Origin: Farysia itapuensis
Taxonomy: Eukaryota; Basidiomycota; Ustilaginomycetes; Ustilaginales; Ustilaginaceae
DNA: 64,000 nt
Assembly: GCA_023212645.1 (NCBI GenBank)
Contig: JALBYC010000025.1
Coordinates: 1-64,000 of the forward strand
Reading direction: 5' to 3'
In this document: positions 47,607 through 58,696 of the stretch, piece after piece
Layout of the letters: every line of letters begins with the position of its first letter
Numbering within the stretch: the first letter of the stretch is position 1
The notes under the pieces: model-generated
Database searches by the model: none
The model's input: only the letters and a program-made list of their open reading frames with translations
Told to the model about the DNA's origin: nothing
Made by a program: the position numbers and the translations under genes

Positions 47607-47966
47607 TCGTTGAGTACGCCAACTCGCGACAGCGCGACATCGTTTACACGACGCGTGTGTTAGAGTGCGTACTTTATTAGAATTCAAGCGAATTCAAGCA
47701 GGGTGGGGCTTTGCGCAGCAATAGTGCGCGGGTTGCGAGAAAGAGGAAAAAGATTGAAGAAAAAGGGAAAAATTGAAATTTGATCGAATCGATTGGATTG
47801 CAAAAGTGGAAATGGAAATGGCGCTGCCATTCGCTCCTTTGCCTCTGCTTCTCCCACCACCATCCTGTCTTGTCTCCCCAAGTCAGGAATCAGGAAACAC
47901 CCTTGTTTCCCGTCTCTACTCCCTACTCACCAAGCGGCTTACATGTTGCTTGGTTGAAGTCTGCCC
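47607..47966. other. Promoter/leader of the eIF4G gene
   Basis: 360 bases with a duplicated GAATTCAAGC (47681-47700), a purine-rich stretch and then a T/C-rich leader before the ATG. No gene is recognised. Confidence 0.5.
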
Positions 47967-50900
47967 ATGTCGACGGAAAACATAACAGCGGCTGGCACCA
48001 ATGGCGAATCTCAACCCCAGCAGGCCCGCCAGTCGGCCGTAAGTCTTCCCAAGGGCGCAACCGCAAACACCCGCAATGCAGCCATCAACTTTGGCTCAGT
48101 ACACGACCAGGATGCCATGCTTTCCTCCAGTCCCGCCGCTCAGCCGAGTACCGGTCAGCATCTCACCGGCGACAAGCCCACCGTCTTTGGTTCGCTGGCT
48201 GCAAACGAGTCAAAGAAGACCACCATCGGCTTTGCTGGTGGCAAGGATACCCCATCGCCTTCCACCGCTACGCCTAGGTCCATGGATTTCCAAAAGCTTT
48301 TCCAGGGCTCAGGCGCTTCCACTCCTTCCGCTACCACCTCTCAGCCCAGTACAGCCCCTACCTCGACGCCTAGTACGCCCCTCGGCCCCCAGTCGCACAT
48401 GGCTCGTCATCCCAGCTCCAATCTTCGTCCTCCCACCGGAGCTGCTCACGGTGCACGTCCCTTTGAACCTCAGCGTTCTCCCTCGGCACATCAGGGTTCC
48501 CGTATAGCCTCCCAAGGTCCTCCGCACCAGCAGTTCCATGGTCATCCAAACGGTCTTCAGCAGCCCAGATCCCCCCACATGAACAACACTGGCTCCATGC
48601 AGCCAATGCAGCCCATCGGTGGACCTTGGCAGCATCAACAGCCCATGGCATATCCGCCGCCTCAGTATGGCTATCATCCCGGCTACGGTTATCAGCCCGT
48701 GCCTCAGCAGTGGGGGCAACAGCAGCAGCAACAGCAGTCCTTTGACATGTCTGGCACCCCGCGTTCGCCAAGACATGCCAACATGGGCGCTTCTCCAATG
48801 GGCCCCAACGGTACGCCCGGCATGGCTCCCTCGACTCCATTAGCTGGCCGAGGCGGTGCGGTCCCACCGTCTCCCGCGTCAGCTCACAGCAACGTTGCCT
48901 CGCCCGCTCACCAGTCAAGGCCTCAGAGTTTCAGTCCGGCTGCTAGCTTTGCCCACCATTCGCCATCCCACTCCTTCACCAACCCCATGAGCCCCGCCGC
49001 ACGCCAATTTGAGCCTGGCCAAAAGCGTATGAGCAGCGCTATTCGGATCGTCAACCCGGAAACCCAGGCTGCTGTCGATCTGCAAAGCATTCAGAGAGCA
49101 ACGCCTGCTCCCAAAACCCCCGTGCCTGCTCCTGCTCCTGCTGCTGTCAGCTCGCCAAGTATTGTGCCGGCGGCCGCAAAGGCCAAGGCATCTCCTGCTC
49201 CCGTCCAGCCTGCTGAGCGAAAGCCGGTCCGCATGGAGACGCCCGAAGACTTTATGAAGCGCGTGCACGCTGCAAAGGAGAAGGGTGCCAAGGACAAAGC
49301 TCAACAAGAAGCCGGCAATAAGCAAGCTGACGATGCCCAGCGCAAGCAGCAAGAGGAGCAAGCTGCCAAGGAGCAACAGGCCAAGGAAGCTGCCGCCAAA
49401 GAGGCTGAGGCCAAAAAGGCCCAAGAGGCCGAAGAGAAGCGAAAGGCCGAAGAAGAGGCACAGCAGAAAGCGGCCGCCGAAAAAGCCGAGGCCGAAGCCA
49501 AGGCCAAGGAGGAAGCCGAGAAGAAGGAACAGGAGGAAAAGGAAAAGGCCGAAGCTGCCCGAAAGGAGCAGGAGGCCAAGGACGCAAAAGCAAAGGCAGA
49601 CGAGGAGGCCAAACAGCAAGCCGAAGCAGCAGCAGCTGCTGCTTCTGCTGCCAAGGCAGAAGAAGCTGCCAAGCCCAAGCCAGCTCCTATCGACACAGAG
49701 AAGGCTGCCCAACACGTCGATGGCGAAGGTGCGGATCGCAGCTCTGTCAACGAGCCTGCACGTGAGTCCTCATCCTCCGCTCCCTCCTCAGATCTGCAGG
49801 TCCCCAAAACTCCCGGTCTGCCTGTTACTCCTCGCACTCCCGGAACTCCCGGGTTTGCTGGTCTGCCAGCCAAGCCTCTCAGCACCATTCCTGCGTCCAA
49901 CGGAATCAAGCTGGACGGCGATGCGCTTGAGAAGAAAAAGAAGGTTACCCTACCTGACGCTGCTGACTCTGCCGTCTCCGAAGAGCCAGAAGCGGAGCCA
50001 CAGACTCCCGATCAAAAAGGTGACGGAATCTCCGCAGCAGCTTCTGCTCTCACGACTGCCAAGTTCATTGACAGCTTTAGCAAGGTCCACTACCCCGACA
50101 ATATCTCGTCGCCCAAGCCTGAGCTGAACGAGTCGGCCGAGCCTGGAAAGTTCCGCTATGACCGAGATTTCCTCATGCAGTTCATGAGCGTCTTTACTGA
50201 GAAGCCGGCAGATTTGCCTCCGCTGGCTTCCATCGGCATGGAGAGCGGAGGTGGTGGAATGCGCCAAGTCAAACGTGCTTCCGGCATGGGTCCTCCTGCT
50301 ATGTCAGGTCGAGCCCAGGGTCTGGGCATCAGCGGATCAGCCTTTGGCGGCAAGGGTGGCATTGGAGCCTTTACACACCCGCCCAAGACGAGCGAAGAGC
50401 GATTTGCCGCTGCGGCTGCGGGTGCTCGATCTTCGGCCATGGGCGCCTTTGGTCCCATGGGCTCTTTCAACGCTGGCGCACGCTCCCAGCCACTCTCGCG
50501 TACCGGTAGCGGAAGCACTGCCCTGCCCTCGCGCGAGATGATGGGCACCGGCGTTCCACAAGGAGGTCGTACCAAGAGCAACCGAGGTCGACAGCGCGAT
50601 CCCAACTCTAGCCGAGGCTCTCAGTTCAACCCACCTGACAAGGGTGGTCCCACCATCCCCATGGATCAGGTTGCGCCTCTGGACAACTCTGAGAACCGAT
50701 GGAGTCGAGGTGTGCAGGTCAAAGCTGACTCGCCCGAGATGGTGCAGCGCAAAGTCAAGGCGCTGCTCAACAAGCTTACCATTGAAAAATTCGACTCTAT
50801 ATCTAACCAGATTCTAGAATGGGCTAATAAGTCGACGGCCGAAGATGACGGTCGCACATTGCGGCAGGTCATTCAACTCATCTTTGAAAAGGCGACGGAC

Positions 50901-52562
50901 GAGGCGGCGTGGTCCGAAATGTATGCCCGCTTGTGTCGTAAGCTGATGGAGGAGGTCAGCAACGATGTCAAGGACGAAAACCTCCGCACGTCTGACGACA
51001 AGCCTGTTGTTGGTGGTCTGCTATTCCGAAAGTACTTGCTCAACCGTTGTCAGGAAGACTTCGAGCGCGGGTGGGCGCAGCGCGACAGCGCTGTTGCTGC
51101 TGCCAAGTCCAAAGAGGCCGAGGACAAGGCAAAGAAGGACACCAACGAAAAAGCCGAAGCCGAGGCCAAGGCTGCTGAAGAGCGTGGAGAGAAGGCCGTT
51201 GCTGACGACAAAGAGCCCGAACTGCTGTCTGACGAGTACTACGAGGCGCAAAAGGCCAAACGTCGTGGTCTCGGTTTGGTGCGATTCATCGGTGAGCTGT
51301 TCAAGCTCAACATGTTGATGGAACGTATCATGCACCTGTGTATCAAGAAGCTCTTGTCCAACGCCACCGATCCAGAAGAGGAAGAGATCGAGTCATTGTG
51401 CAAGCTCATGACGACCGTCGGCAAGCTGCTCGATACGGAAAAGGCACGTGGTCACATGGACGTCTACTTCTCGCGCATGAAGGCCATGTCGCAGAACGAA
51501 GCTTCGATCAACTCGCGAATGCGCTTTATGCTGGTCGATGTCATTGAGCTGCGCGAGAGCGGCTGGGTACCACGTCACGACAACAGTGCGCCCAAGACCA
51601 TTGCCCAGATCCACGCCGATGCTGCGCGACAGCAGCAGCAGAAGGATGCAGAGAACGCCATGCGTGCGCGCGGTGGGCCCATCTCACGTGGTGGATCGAA
51701 GCGTGGCCAGATGCGCGACAACAACGGTCCAGATGGCTGGAGTACGGTCGGTGGACAAGCGCCACCACCGCGGCCCAGCAAAGCTGGCGATCTGTCCGCC
51801 TTTGGCAAGATTGAGCGCGGTGCCTCTGCCCGACCGCTATCGTTTGGTCCTGCGACCATGCTCGGTCGCAAGACTCCGGGCGGCAAAGCGTCTGAAGATG
51901 GCAGCCAACCACCAACACGGACCAGCTCGCAAAGCAACATGTTCTCGCTGCTCAACCAGTCTGGCGAAACAGAGCCGGCTGCTGCCGGAGAGTCGCAGCG
52001 TCCCAAGCTGAACCTCGCACCACGCACCAAGCCGCTTCCTAGCGACGACAAGGAGGGCGATGAAGACAAGGACGAGGACGATGGCGACGTCGATGCCGAT
52101 GATGCCAAGGATTCCGACGACTTGACAGACGAAGAAGCGAAGCGCAAGATCACCAATGACATCAAGGAGTTCCTCGAGATTAAGGATGTCAATGAAGGAC
52201 TGGAAGCCTTTATTGCTCTGCCCAAGTCACGGCATGCGCAATTTGTCGAGTCAATTGTCGGCACGGCGGTGGAGAAGAAGGCAAGCGACGTGGCCAACGT
52301 TGCAGCCCTCTTGGCCAAGTTGAGCGAGGCGGAACAGTTGGACGAGGATACGGCATATGCGGGTCTCGAACCGCACATGGAGTTCCTCGACGACGCGGCG
52401 ATCGATATTCCCGCCATGTACAGCTTCATGGCCGATCTCATGGTCAGCGCCGGACTGTCGCAGGATAAGATCGAACAGCTGGCCGACAAGATTGTCGGCG
52501 AGGGTCTCAAGACACCCAAAGACCGTCTGCTCGAGAAAGTCGCAGCCGCTCGAAGCGAGTGA
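47967..52562 (+). CDS. Translation initiation factor eIF4G
   Basis: A scaffold joining cap-bound eIF4E, eIF4A and PABP on mRNA; cytosolic. It has 1,531 residues in one exon. The N-terminal 430 residues are Gln/Pro/Ser-rich with PYY/PQY-like repeats. A highly charged Ala/Lys/Glu helix runs at about 430-575. The eIF4E-binding motif is YDRDFLM near residue 731 (FRYDRDFLMQFMSVF). The MIF4G domain begins near 918 (VQRKVKALLNKLTIEKFDSI) and includes RLCRKLMEEVSND and RRGLGLVRFIGELFKLNMLM. An RS/RG-like spacer follows. The C-terminal about 150 residues (KRKITNDIKEFLEIKDVNEG, then FMADLMVSAGL) resemble an MA3 domain, which budding-yeast eIF4G lacks. The symbol TIF4631 would apply by analogy only. Confidence 0.95.
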   Translation: MSTENITAAGTNGESQPQQARQSAVSLPKGATANTRNAAINFGSVHDQDAMLSSSPAAQPSTGQHLTGDKPTVFGSLAANESKKTTIGFAGGKDTPSPSTATPRSMDFQKLFQGSGASTPSATTSQPSTAPTSTPSTPLGPQSHMARHPSSNLRPPTGAAHGARPFEPQRSPSAHQGSRIASQGPPHQQFHGHPNGLQQPRSPHMNNTGSMQPMQPIGGPWQHQQPMAYPPPQYGYHPGYGYQPVPQQWGQQQQQQQSFDMSGTPRSPRHANMGASPMGPNGTPGMAPSTPLAGRGGAVPPSPASAHSNVASPAHQSRPQSFSPAASFAHHSPSHSFTNPMSPAARQFEPGQKRMSSAIRIVNPETQAAVDLQSIQRATPAPKTPVPAPAPAAVSSPSIVPAAAKAKASPAPVQPAERKPVRMETPEDFMKRVHAAKEKGAKDKAQQEAGNKQADDAQRKQQEEQAAKEQQAKEAAAKEAEAKKAQEAEEKRKAEEEAQQKAAAEKAEAEAKAKEEAEKKEQEEKEKAEAARKEQEAKDAKAKADEEAKQQAEAAAAAASAAKAEEAAKPKPAPIDTEKAAQHVDGEGADRSSVNEPARESSSSAPSSDLQVPKTPGLPVTPRTPGTPGFAGLPAKPLSTIPASNGIKLDGDALEKKKKVTLPDAADSAVSEEPEAEPQTPDQKGDGISAAASALTTAKFIDSFSKVHYPDNISSPKPELNESAEPGKFRYDRDFLMQFMSVFTEKPADLPPLASIGMESGGGGMRQVKRASGMGPPAMSGRAQGLGISGSAFGGKGGIGAFTHPPKTSEERFAAAAAGARSSAMGAFGPMGSFNAGARSQPLSRTGSGSTALPSREMMGTGVPQGGRTKSNRGRQRDPNSSRGSQFNPPDKGGPTIPMDQVAPLDNSENRWSRGVQVKADSPEMVQRKVKALLNKLTIEKFDSISNQILEWANKSTAEDDGRTLRQVIQLIFEKATDEAAWSEMYARLCRKLMEEVSNDVKDENLRTSDDKPVVGGLLFRKYLLNRCQEDFERGWAQRDSAVAAAKSKEAEDKAKKDTNEKAEAEAKAAEERGEKAVADDKEPELLSDEYYEAQKAKRRGLGLVRFIGELFKLNMLMERIMHLCIKKLLSNATDPEEEEIESLCKLMTTVGKLLDTEKARGHMDVYFSRMKAMSQNEASINSRMRFMLVDVIELRESGWVPRHDNSAPKTIAQIHADAARQQQQKDAENAMRARGGPISRGGSKRGQMRDNNGPDGWSTVGGQAPPPRPSKAGDLSAFGKIERGASARPLSFGPATMLGRKTPGGKASEDGSQPPTRTSSQSNMFSLLNQSGETEPAAAGESQRPKLNLAPRTKPLPSDDKEGDEDKDEDDGDVDADDAKDSDDLTDEEAKRKITNDIKEFLEIKDVNEGLEAFIALPKSRHAQFVESIVGTAVEKKASDVANVAALLAKLSEAEQLDEDTAYAGLEPHMEFLDDAAIDIPAMYSFMADLMVSAGLSQDKIEQLADKIVGEGLKTPKDRLLEKVAAARSE

Positions 52563-52858
52563 ACAAATCCCCGCTTCTCCCTCTCTTTTCAGCAAGTTTT
52601 GCAGGACAAGTCGTTTTCGCGCTCTCCCTTTCCCCTCCCCCTCCCTTCCGCATGTTTACCATGGTTTCTATTTTGCGAGCAGTCGGTGCGCCGTTGCTGA
52701 CTGCGCCGCGACCCTTTTCCCCCCCCTCACACTCAAAATTACGAGCACAATTCTCTCACACATATATTCACGGTCTTGTTCTGGCTGCTGCTCTCTCTCT
52801 CTTGCTGAAATCATTCTTCCTTTTCCCACTGATCGTGGTATTGTGATGAGCGGGAGAT

Positions 52859-53818
52859 TTACTGGAGGTACTGGGCGTGGAACTTGACGTGGTAGGGGGC
52901 GAAAGTGGAGATGAAAAAGTAGCTGTGGTCGTAACCGTCGTGCAGGTTGATTTCGACCGAGGAGCCGTTATCGTCAAAGCCATGCTGGTGGAGGGCGGAG
53001 GCGAAGTTTTCGGGGAGGAGTTGTTTCTGGTTGTAGAAGTCGTCTGCTGTGCCTGTGTCGATGCGGATGTTGAGGTGGGAGGATTTGTCGAGTGTGGGGA
53101 GGAGGGTTGTAGCGTCGTAGAGTTTGGCGCCTTCACTAACGCCGTTCTCGAGGTAGCCTTTGAAAGCTTTTTCCCCCCAGGGGCAGACGGATGGGTTGCA
53201 AATGGGGGAGAAGGCAGAGACCGATCTGTACCGGTCCAAGTTGCGCAGATAGATAGTCAAAGCCCCATGTCCACCCATAGAGTGACCCATGATCGACGCC
53301 TTGCTCGTATCCTTATCCCAGCGGTAATGCACACACATCAGTCAGCAAAGCCCCAAACATCACAGTTCTTGCGCTGGGGGGGAAAAAGTGTTACTTACGA
53401 TGGGGAGGTTGTTCTTGACGAGAAGCGAGGGGAGTTCATCAACCACATAGTCGTACATGTTGTACGTCTTGGCATAGGGCTGTTTAGTAGCGTTTAGGTA
53501 GAATCCAGCACCCGTGCCGAAATCATAGCTTTCGTCCTCGCCCTCAATCTGAGCGCCGCGCGGGCTGGTATCCGGAAATACGATGGCCAGATTCTCCTTC
53601 TCGGCAGCATGGAAGAAGCCCGCTTTCTGCGCTGCGTTGTCCTCAGTACAGGTGAGACCGGCTAGGAAGTAGAGTACGCCGACTTTGCCCTTTTGCGCAG
53701 CCGAGGGTAGAAAGACGTTGATCTGCGTGCTCAACCCACCCAAGCTGGTCGAGGCAAATGCATACTTGGTCAACGTACCCCCGCACGTCTTGTTCTGCGA
53801 CTTCTGCTCAAATGACAT
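52859..53818 (-). CDS. S-formylglutathione hydrolase (esterase D)
   Basis: Last step of glutathione-dependent formaldehyde detoxification in the cytosol: splits S-formylglutathione to formate and glutathione. Exons 53818-53399 and 53311-52859 (87-base intron, GTAAGT...GATAAG) give 290 residues, the usual length. Exon 1 carries the family blocks LYFLAGLTCTEDNAAQKAGF and FPDTSPRGAQIEGEDESYDF. The join gives NNLPI-DTSKASIMGHSMGG, placing the nucleophile serine in GHSMGG. The catalytic His is in HDGYDHSYFFI and the Asp in TGTADDFY. Other AG acceptors in the intron lead to stops, which supports this splice. No formaldehyde dehydrogenase gene is adjacent. Confidence 0.93.
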
Positions 53819-53961
53819 GGTGGATGGCGAGCAAAAACCGTCCCGTCATTCACTCCCAAAAGTGGTTTGTGCACACAGAGAGAGAGGCATTCTAACATGC
53901 GCAATTACGCAATATTCTCGCGCACTTCTCGCCCGCTATTCAGGCTACTAGGAAGGAAGTA

Positions 53962-55263
53962 CTATTGCTCGAGTAACTGGGTCATGAGCTGGATGCATTT
54001 TGCGTTTTCTTGAGCAGTGCCGACAGTGATGCGAAGACAGCCTGTGCAGCCTGCGTCTTTGCTGCGATTGCGTACGACGAGACCTTTCTCCTCGGCCATG
54101 CGCTTGTATACCATCTGCGCCGTCTCGTTGCACGGTTTCGAGCGTGTTGCACGGTCGAGCACCTGCACCAGGACGAAATTGGCTTCGTTGGCGCCGAGGA
54201 TTCTCCCACAGCCGGGCAAGCGCTGTAGTTCGGCGAGAAGGACGTCACGGTTCTCGATGAGCGTCTGCACATTGCGTCGCATCGTCGCGATTCCTTTGGG
54301 CGACAGGGCCAGGGATGCCAGGTGGGCAGTGGGCGAGGAAATGTTGTATGGCGCTTTGGTGTTGTTCATGATCTGGATTAGGGATGGTTGAGCCAGTGCA
54401 ATGCCGAGACGGATGGCGGCGAGACCAAAGGCTTTGCTCAGCGTCTGTGTAACCATGACGTTTTCGTACTCGGCGACGAGGCTGACACAGCTGACGTCCT
54501 CATCAGCCGGTCGCCTGCCCATCACTTTTTCCTGCTCTGCAAAGTCGATGTATGCCTCATCCACCACTACCAACCCGCCATACGCAGTATTGTCGAGCAC
54601 CTGACGTACGTCTTGGACGTTGATAAGCGTGCCGGTCGGGTTGCCTGGTGAGCAGAAGAAGGCGATCTTGATGTCTGGATCTGAGCGCAGCTTGGCGTTC
54701 ACTGCATCGACGTCGAGTGAGAAGCGGCCGTTCTGCGTTATCAATGGCACCTGCACCACCTCGACATCGTTCACGGCAGCACAGACGCTGTACATGCCAT
54801 AGGTAGGTGGACAGATCAGGATCTTGTCCTTGCCAGGTCGACAACAGATGCGCTGCACAAGGTCCAGCACTTCATCGCTTCCCACGCCCAGAAAGACGAA
54901 TGCCTCGTTGGGCACGTTGCGCAACTTGGCAACGGCGCTCCTGATCCCAAACAGCCCTGGATCCGGGTAGCGATTGAGCGATAACGAGTCTTCACTTTCC
55001 GACATGCCCACGGGCGTATAGGCGCCGTCTGAATTGGATGTCCCTGCGCTATCGTGAGGGATGGTCGAGTTGGGTGGCAGACAGTGACCCAAGCTATTCT
55101 CGTTGGCGTCGAGCAAGATACCGGACTGATAGTCGTCTCTTGCACAACGATACGGTTGCAGTGAGAGGATATTGGGTCGAATCAGCTTTTCCAGCGTAAA
55201 GTGAGATGGTTTGGAAGCGGCGACAGCTGCCTGTGCGCTTGTGTCTAGGCCGTTGATGGTCAT
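53962..55263 (-). CDS. HIS5: Histidinol-phosphate aminotransferase
   Basis: Converts imidazole acetol phosphate to histidinol phosphate in histidine synthesis, PLP-dependent, cytosolic. It has 433 residues without intron. The start MTINGLDTSAQ leads to FTLEKLIRPNILSLQPYRCA and the substrate-binding LLDANENSLG. Class I/II aminotransferase motifs are FLGVGSDEVLDLVQR, FFCSPGNPTGTLI (Asn for PLP), VVVDEAYIDFAEQ (Asp and Tyr) and TQTLSKAFGLAAIRLG with the Schiff-base lysine. The end, NRSKDAGCTGCLRITVGTAQ, carries the phosphate-binding Arg. An insertion of about 25 Ser/Asp-rich residues (IPHDSAGTSNSDGAYTP) separates the first two blocks. ATG 55263 is the first in frame after a TTG extension. Confidence 0.95.
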   Translation of the reverse strand: MTINGLDTSAQAAVAASKPSHFTLEKLIRPNILSLQPYRCARDDYQSGILLDANENSLGHCLPPNSTIPHDSAGTSNSDGAYTPVGMSESEDSLSLNRYPDPGLFGIRSAVAKLRNVPNEAFVFLGVGSDEVLDLVQRICCRPGKDKILICPPTYGMYSVCAAVNDVEVVQVPLITQNGRFSLDVDAVNAKLRSDPDIKIAFFCSPGNPTGTLINVQDVRQVLDNTAYGGLVVVDEAYIDFAEQEKVMGRRPADEDVSCVSLVAEYENVMVTQTLSKAFGLAAIRLGIALAQPSLIQIMNNTKAPYNISSPTAHLASLALSPKGIATMRRNVQTLIENRDVLLAELQRLPGCGRILGANEANFVLVQVLDRATRSKPCNETAQMVYKRMAEEKGLVVRNRSKDAGCTGCLRITVGTAQENAKCIQLMTQLLEQ

Positions 55264-55415
55264 GGTGGTGGAGGGGAAGTATGGCACGTATCGAGTCACG
55301 GCATGGGCATCACATGTCAAGTTGGGCCAGAAATTTCTTCCAATCGGCCGAGAGAGAGAGAGAGACAGCTAAGCGCACACCGCTGGAGCCGCTGCCTACG
55401 CACCCAACACTCACC

Positions 55416-56115
55416 ATGGTTGTAGCTCTGGCTGCTGCCCGTGCTGCTGCCGCACGCAGTTTACGCCAGTACGCAGCTCGAGCGCATACACTAGAGGCCT
55501 CTACCAGCTATCTAGCTCCTAGAGTGCCAAAGTCAGCCAACGGTATTCGTGCATTGTCCGTGTCAAGACCGCACTGGCAGCCAACGCAGAAGTACAGTGC
55601 ATCGCCAATTAGCGATGGTCAATACCACAATCTGTCCAACAACGTGCTCGACACGCTGACCGAGCACTTTGAGCAGCTGCTGGAAGAAGCGGATCTCTCT
55701 GGCGACGCTCAGGAATGGGACATCGAATGCGCAGTACGTTCCTTTCCCCCCTACTCCGGAAAAAGAGGGGGAAGCTTGTACTGACGTTTTACTTTGCAGT
55801 CTGGTGTGTTGAACTTACGATGTGGAAAGCACGGCACGTATGTGATCAACAAGCAGCCACCCAACAAACAGATCTGGCTCTCCAGTCCCAAATCGTAAGT
55901 CCCCATCCCCCCCTTTCGTTGCGAACGTACTTTTTGGCACTGACCACCCCTTCTCTTCCTGCAGAGGGCCGAAACGATTCGACTATGACGCGCAACAACG
56001 CACCTGGTTCTGTCTCAAAGAGGGCCAGCTACACACGCTGAAACAGGTGCTCGACTCAGAGTTGCAAGTCGTCTTCTCTCAGCCCGTCGATCTGCCCATC
56101 TCCGACTCAGAATAG
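55416..56115 (+). CDS. YFH1: Frataxin, mitochondrial
   Basis: An iron-binding regulator of Fe-S cluster assembly in the mitochondrial matrix. Three exons (55416-55733, 55800-55894, 55965-56115) with introns of 66 and 70 bases give 187 residues. The N-terminus [20 protein letters not shown] is an arginine-rich presequence. The acidic first helix follows ([32 protein letters not shown]), which is the iron/IscU face. The sheet comprises [40 protein letters not shown] and [20 protein letters not shown]. Splices restore each conserved strand, so the model is firm. Upstream lies a GAGA run and the divergent HIS5 gene; downstream the convergent Ssb gene is 114 bases away. Confidence 0.95.
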
Positions 56116-56229
56116 AGAAAAATATGCGTACATTAGCAAATGTGTGAGTGAGAGCGTGTCTGCGTGTGTGTGTTTTGGGGGGGAAGGAGAGAAGGACGTC
56201 ACAACTACAAGATTGCAGTGGGAAGCAGC

Positions 56230-57885
56230 TCAGCGACCACCGAAGGCCTTCTGCATGGATCGCTTGAGGCGCAACGAAGCTCGTCGGAACTCGTCTGCGG
56301 AAGCATCCTGCACCTCGAGCAGCTCGAGTGCCTTGGCAAGCTCCTGCTCGACCTGAATCTTCTGGGGTCGCTTGAGATTGGCCGCAGGGCTCGAGATGGT
56401 CTCCTCGACAGAGTGGACGTAAGCCTCGAGGTCGTTCTTGGCATCGTGCTTGGCGGTAAAGTCCTTGTCAGCCTTGGAGAAGGTCTCGGCATCCTTGATC
56501 ATCTGCTCAATCTCGGAGCCACTCAGTCGGCCGACCGAGTTGGTAATGGTAATGTTGGCCTTGCGTCCGGTAATCTTTTCCTGAGCAGAGACCTTGAGCA
56601 GACCGTTGGCGTCAATCTCAAAGGTGGTCAACAGCTCGGCCTGGCCTCGGGGCTGAGGTGGGATACCTGTCAGCTCAAATTCACCCAGCAGTCGGTTGTC
56701 CTTGCACTGTGTGCGCTCTCCCTCGTAGACGGGGAAAGTAACCTGGGTCTGGTTGTCCTCGACCGTGGTGAAGACACGGGTCTTGTTGCATGGAATGGGT
56801 GTGTTTCGCGGCACAACAACACCGAAAACGTCACCCTGCATGGCCACACCGAGCGAGAGCGGCGCAACATCGAGCAGCAACAGGTCGGCAGTCTTGTCGC
56901 TGGTCTGGTTGGTAAGCACGGCAGCCTGAACGGCGGCACCGTAGGCAACAGCCTCGTCGGGGTTGATGCTCTTGTTCAGCTGGCGGCCACCAAAGAATTC
57001 GGAAATGAGCGACTGGATCTTGGGAATACGCGTGGAGCCTCCGACAAGAACAATGTCGTCAACCTTGTCAGCGGGGATCTTGGAGTCCTTGAGCACCTTG
57101 GCGACGGGGTCAATGGTGCCCTTGAAGGCGGCAGCGTTGATCTCCTCGAATCGGGCACGGGTAATGTTGGCCTGGAAGTCAACACCCTGGTAGAGCGAGT
57201 CAACCTCGACAGTGGTCTGGGTAACCGACGAAAGCGTTCGCTTGGCACGCTCACAGGCCGAGCGGAGTCGGCGAGTGGCTCGCGGGTCGTCGGAAATGTC
57301 GAGCTTGTTCTTGCGCTCAAACTCCTTCTTAAAGTGGTCCAAAAGCGCGTTGTCAAAGTCCTCACCACCAAGGTGAGTGTCACCAGCAGTGGCCTTTACG
57401 GCAAACACACCGCCGGTAATGTTCAGAAGCGAGACATCGAAAGTACCTCCTCCGAGATCGTAGATGAGAACGTTCTTCTCCGTCGCCGACTTGGAGTCGA
57501 GACCGTAAGCAATGGCGGCGGCAGTGGGCTCGTTGATGATTCGGAGCACGTCCAGACCCGAAATGGCACCTGAATTCAACAAAAAAAAAGACAATGTCAG
57601 TTCTGATGATCACAACGTTCTAGGGCTGCGTCGTCCGGTAAGATTGCGCTCAGCTAGCCGTTCTTAGTATGTTTCTTGCATCCGCACCGCTTCGAGAGCC
57701 TCGGAATTAGCATGGAATAGAAAAATCATCGCTGCGCAGATCTTTCCCCAGAACAAAACAACGGCCCGGACGACGCAACTTAAGAGAATATCAACTTACC
57801 AGCATCTTTGGTGGCCAATCGCTGCGAGTCGTTAAAGTAGGCGGGCACAGTGATGACGGCCTTCTTGACCTCCTTGCCAATCTTG

Positions 57886-57923
<38 letters not shown>

Positions 57924-58395
57924 CGAGATCTCCTGAGGAGAGAACTGCTTCTGTTCGCCGAGGTAGTTGACCTCGATAAAGGGGGAGCCGTCCTTGTCAA
58001 CGACGGTGAAAGGCCAGTGGCTCATGTCCTTCTTGACATCCGGGTCGTCGTATCGGCGACCGATGAGTCGCTTTGCGTCAAACACGGTCTGTCGGGGGTT
58101 CATGGCGGCCTGGTTCTTGGCAGCATCTCCAATCAAACGCTCGCTCTCGGTGAAAGCGACGTAAGAGGGAGTGGTGCGGTTACCCTGGTCGTTGGCAATG
58201 ATCTCGACGCGCTCGTTGACCCACCAACCAACACAAGAGTAGGTAGTGCCAAGGTCTGCAATCGGTTCACAATTATCTCTAGAGGTCAGTCACCATCGGG
58301 CTGTAAAATGCACGCTCTGCGGGATACATACCAATGCCGATGGCACCCTGGTAGACGGACTCGTCGACGGGAGTAGCGGGGACCTCGTTGGACAT
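56230..58395 (-). CDS. SSB1: Ribosome-associated Hsp70, Ssb type
   Basis: Folds nascent chains at the ribosome with RAC (Ssz1/Zuo1). Exons 58395-58332, 58255-57800 and 57569-56230 give 619 residues, close to other Ssb proteins. The short first exon ends GAIGI and joins [10 protein letters not shown], the phosphate-binding loop. Exon 2 ends ATKDAG and joins [20 protein letters not shown]. Other motifs are [31 protein letters not shown] and [15 protein letters not shown]. Ssb rather than Ssa is indicated by [19 protein letters not shown], the substrate domain, and an end ([10 protein letters not shown]) without EEVD. Intron 2 is long (230 bases) for this genome. It is divergent from the mitochondrial uS2 gene. 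Confidence 0.95.
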
Positions 58396-58696
58396 GATTG
58401 TAACAGAGGGAATATGATGGAGAGGAAGAAGAGGTGGCTGACTGGGATTTCTATTGAGGATTTGAGAAGAATTTTTTCTACATCCGAGATCGCAATCGAA
58501 ATTGCCATTTCTGAACGCCATTTTGAACTTTTGAAATTGGCCTTTGTTGGATTTCCCTTCTCGAGCTTGGCTGCGGCACTGGCATGCGCGCTCCTTCTCG
58601 CACGATAAGAATCTTTGTGGGCCCGATCCAACCGATATGCAGCTTGGAGCTTGGTCAACCCGCTTTTCCCATCCTTCTCTCACCCGCATCTTCAAC
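58396..58696. other. Divergent promoter, Ssb Hsp70 / mitochondrial uS2
   Basis: 301 bases serving two translation-related genes. GAA/TTC words cluster at about 58467-58545 but do not make a regular heat-shock element, consistent with Ssb being growth- rather than heat-controlled. An in-frame upstream ATG of the uS2 gene lies at 58637. Confidence 0.5.

Noticed and set aside
48915..49715. 266-codon minus-strand ORF looking like a Leu/Cys-rich membrane protein
   Set aside because: It is the antisense of the Ala/Lys/Glu-rich helix of eIF4G; GCC/AAG/GAG codons read backwards give Leu, Phe and Gly runs.
56230..58395. Cytosolic stress Hsp70 (Ssa type)
   Set aside because: No EEVD terminus, and the substrate domain and C-terminus follow Ssb proteins.
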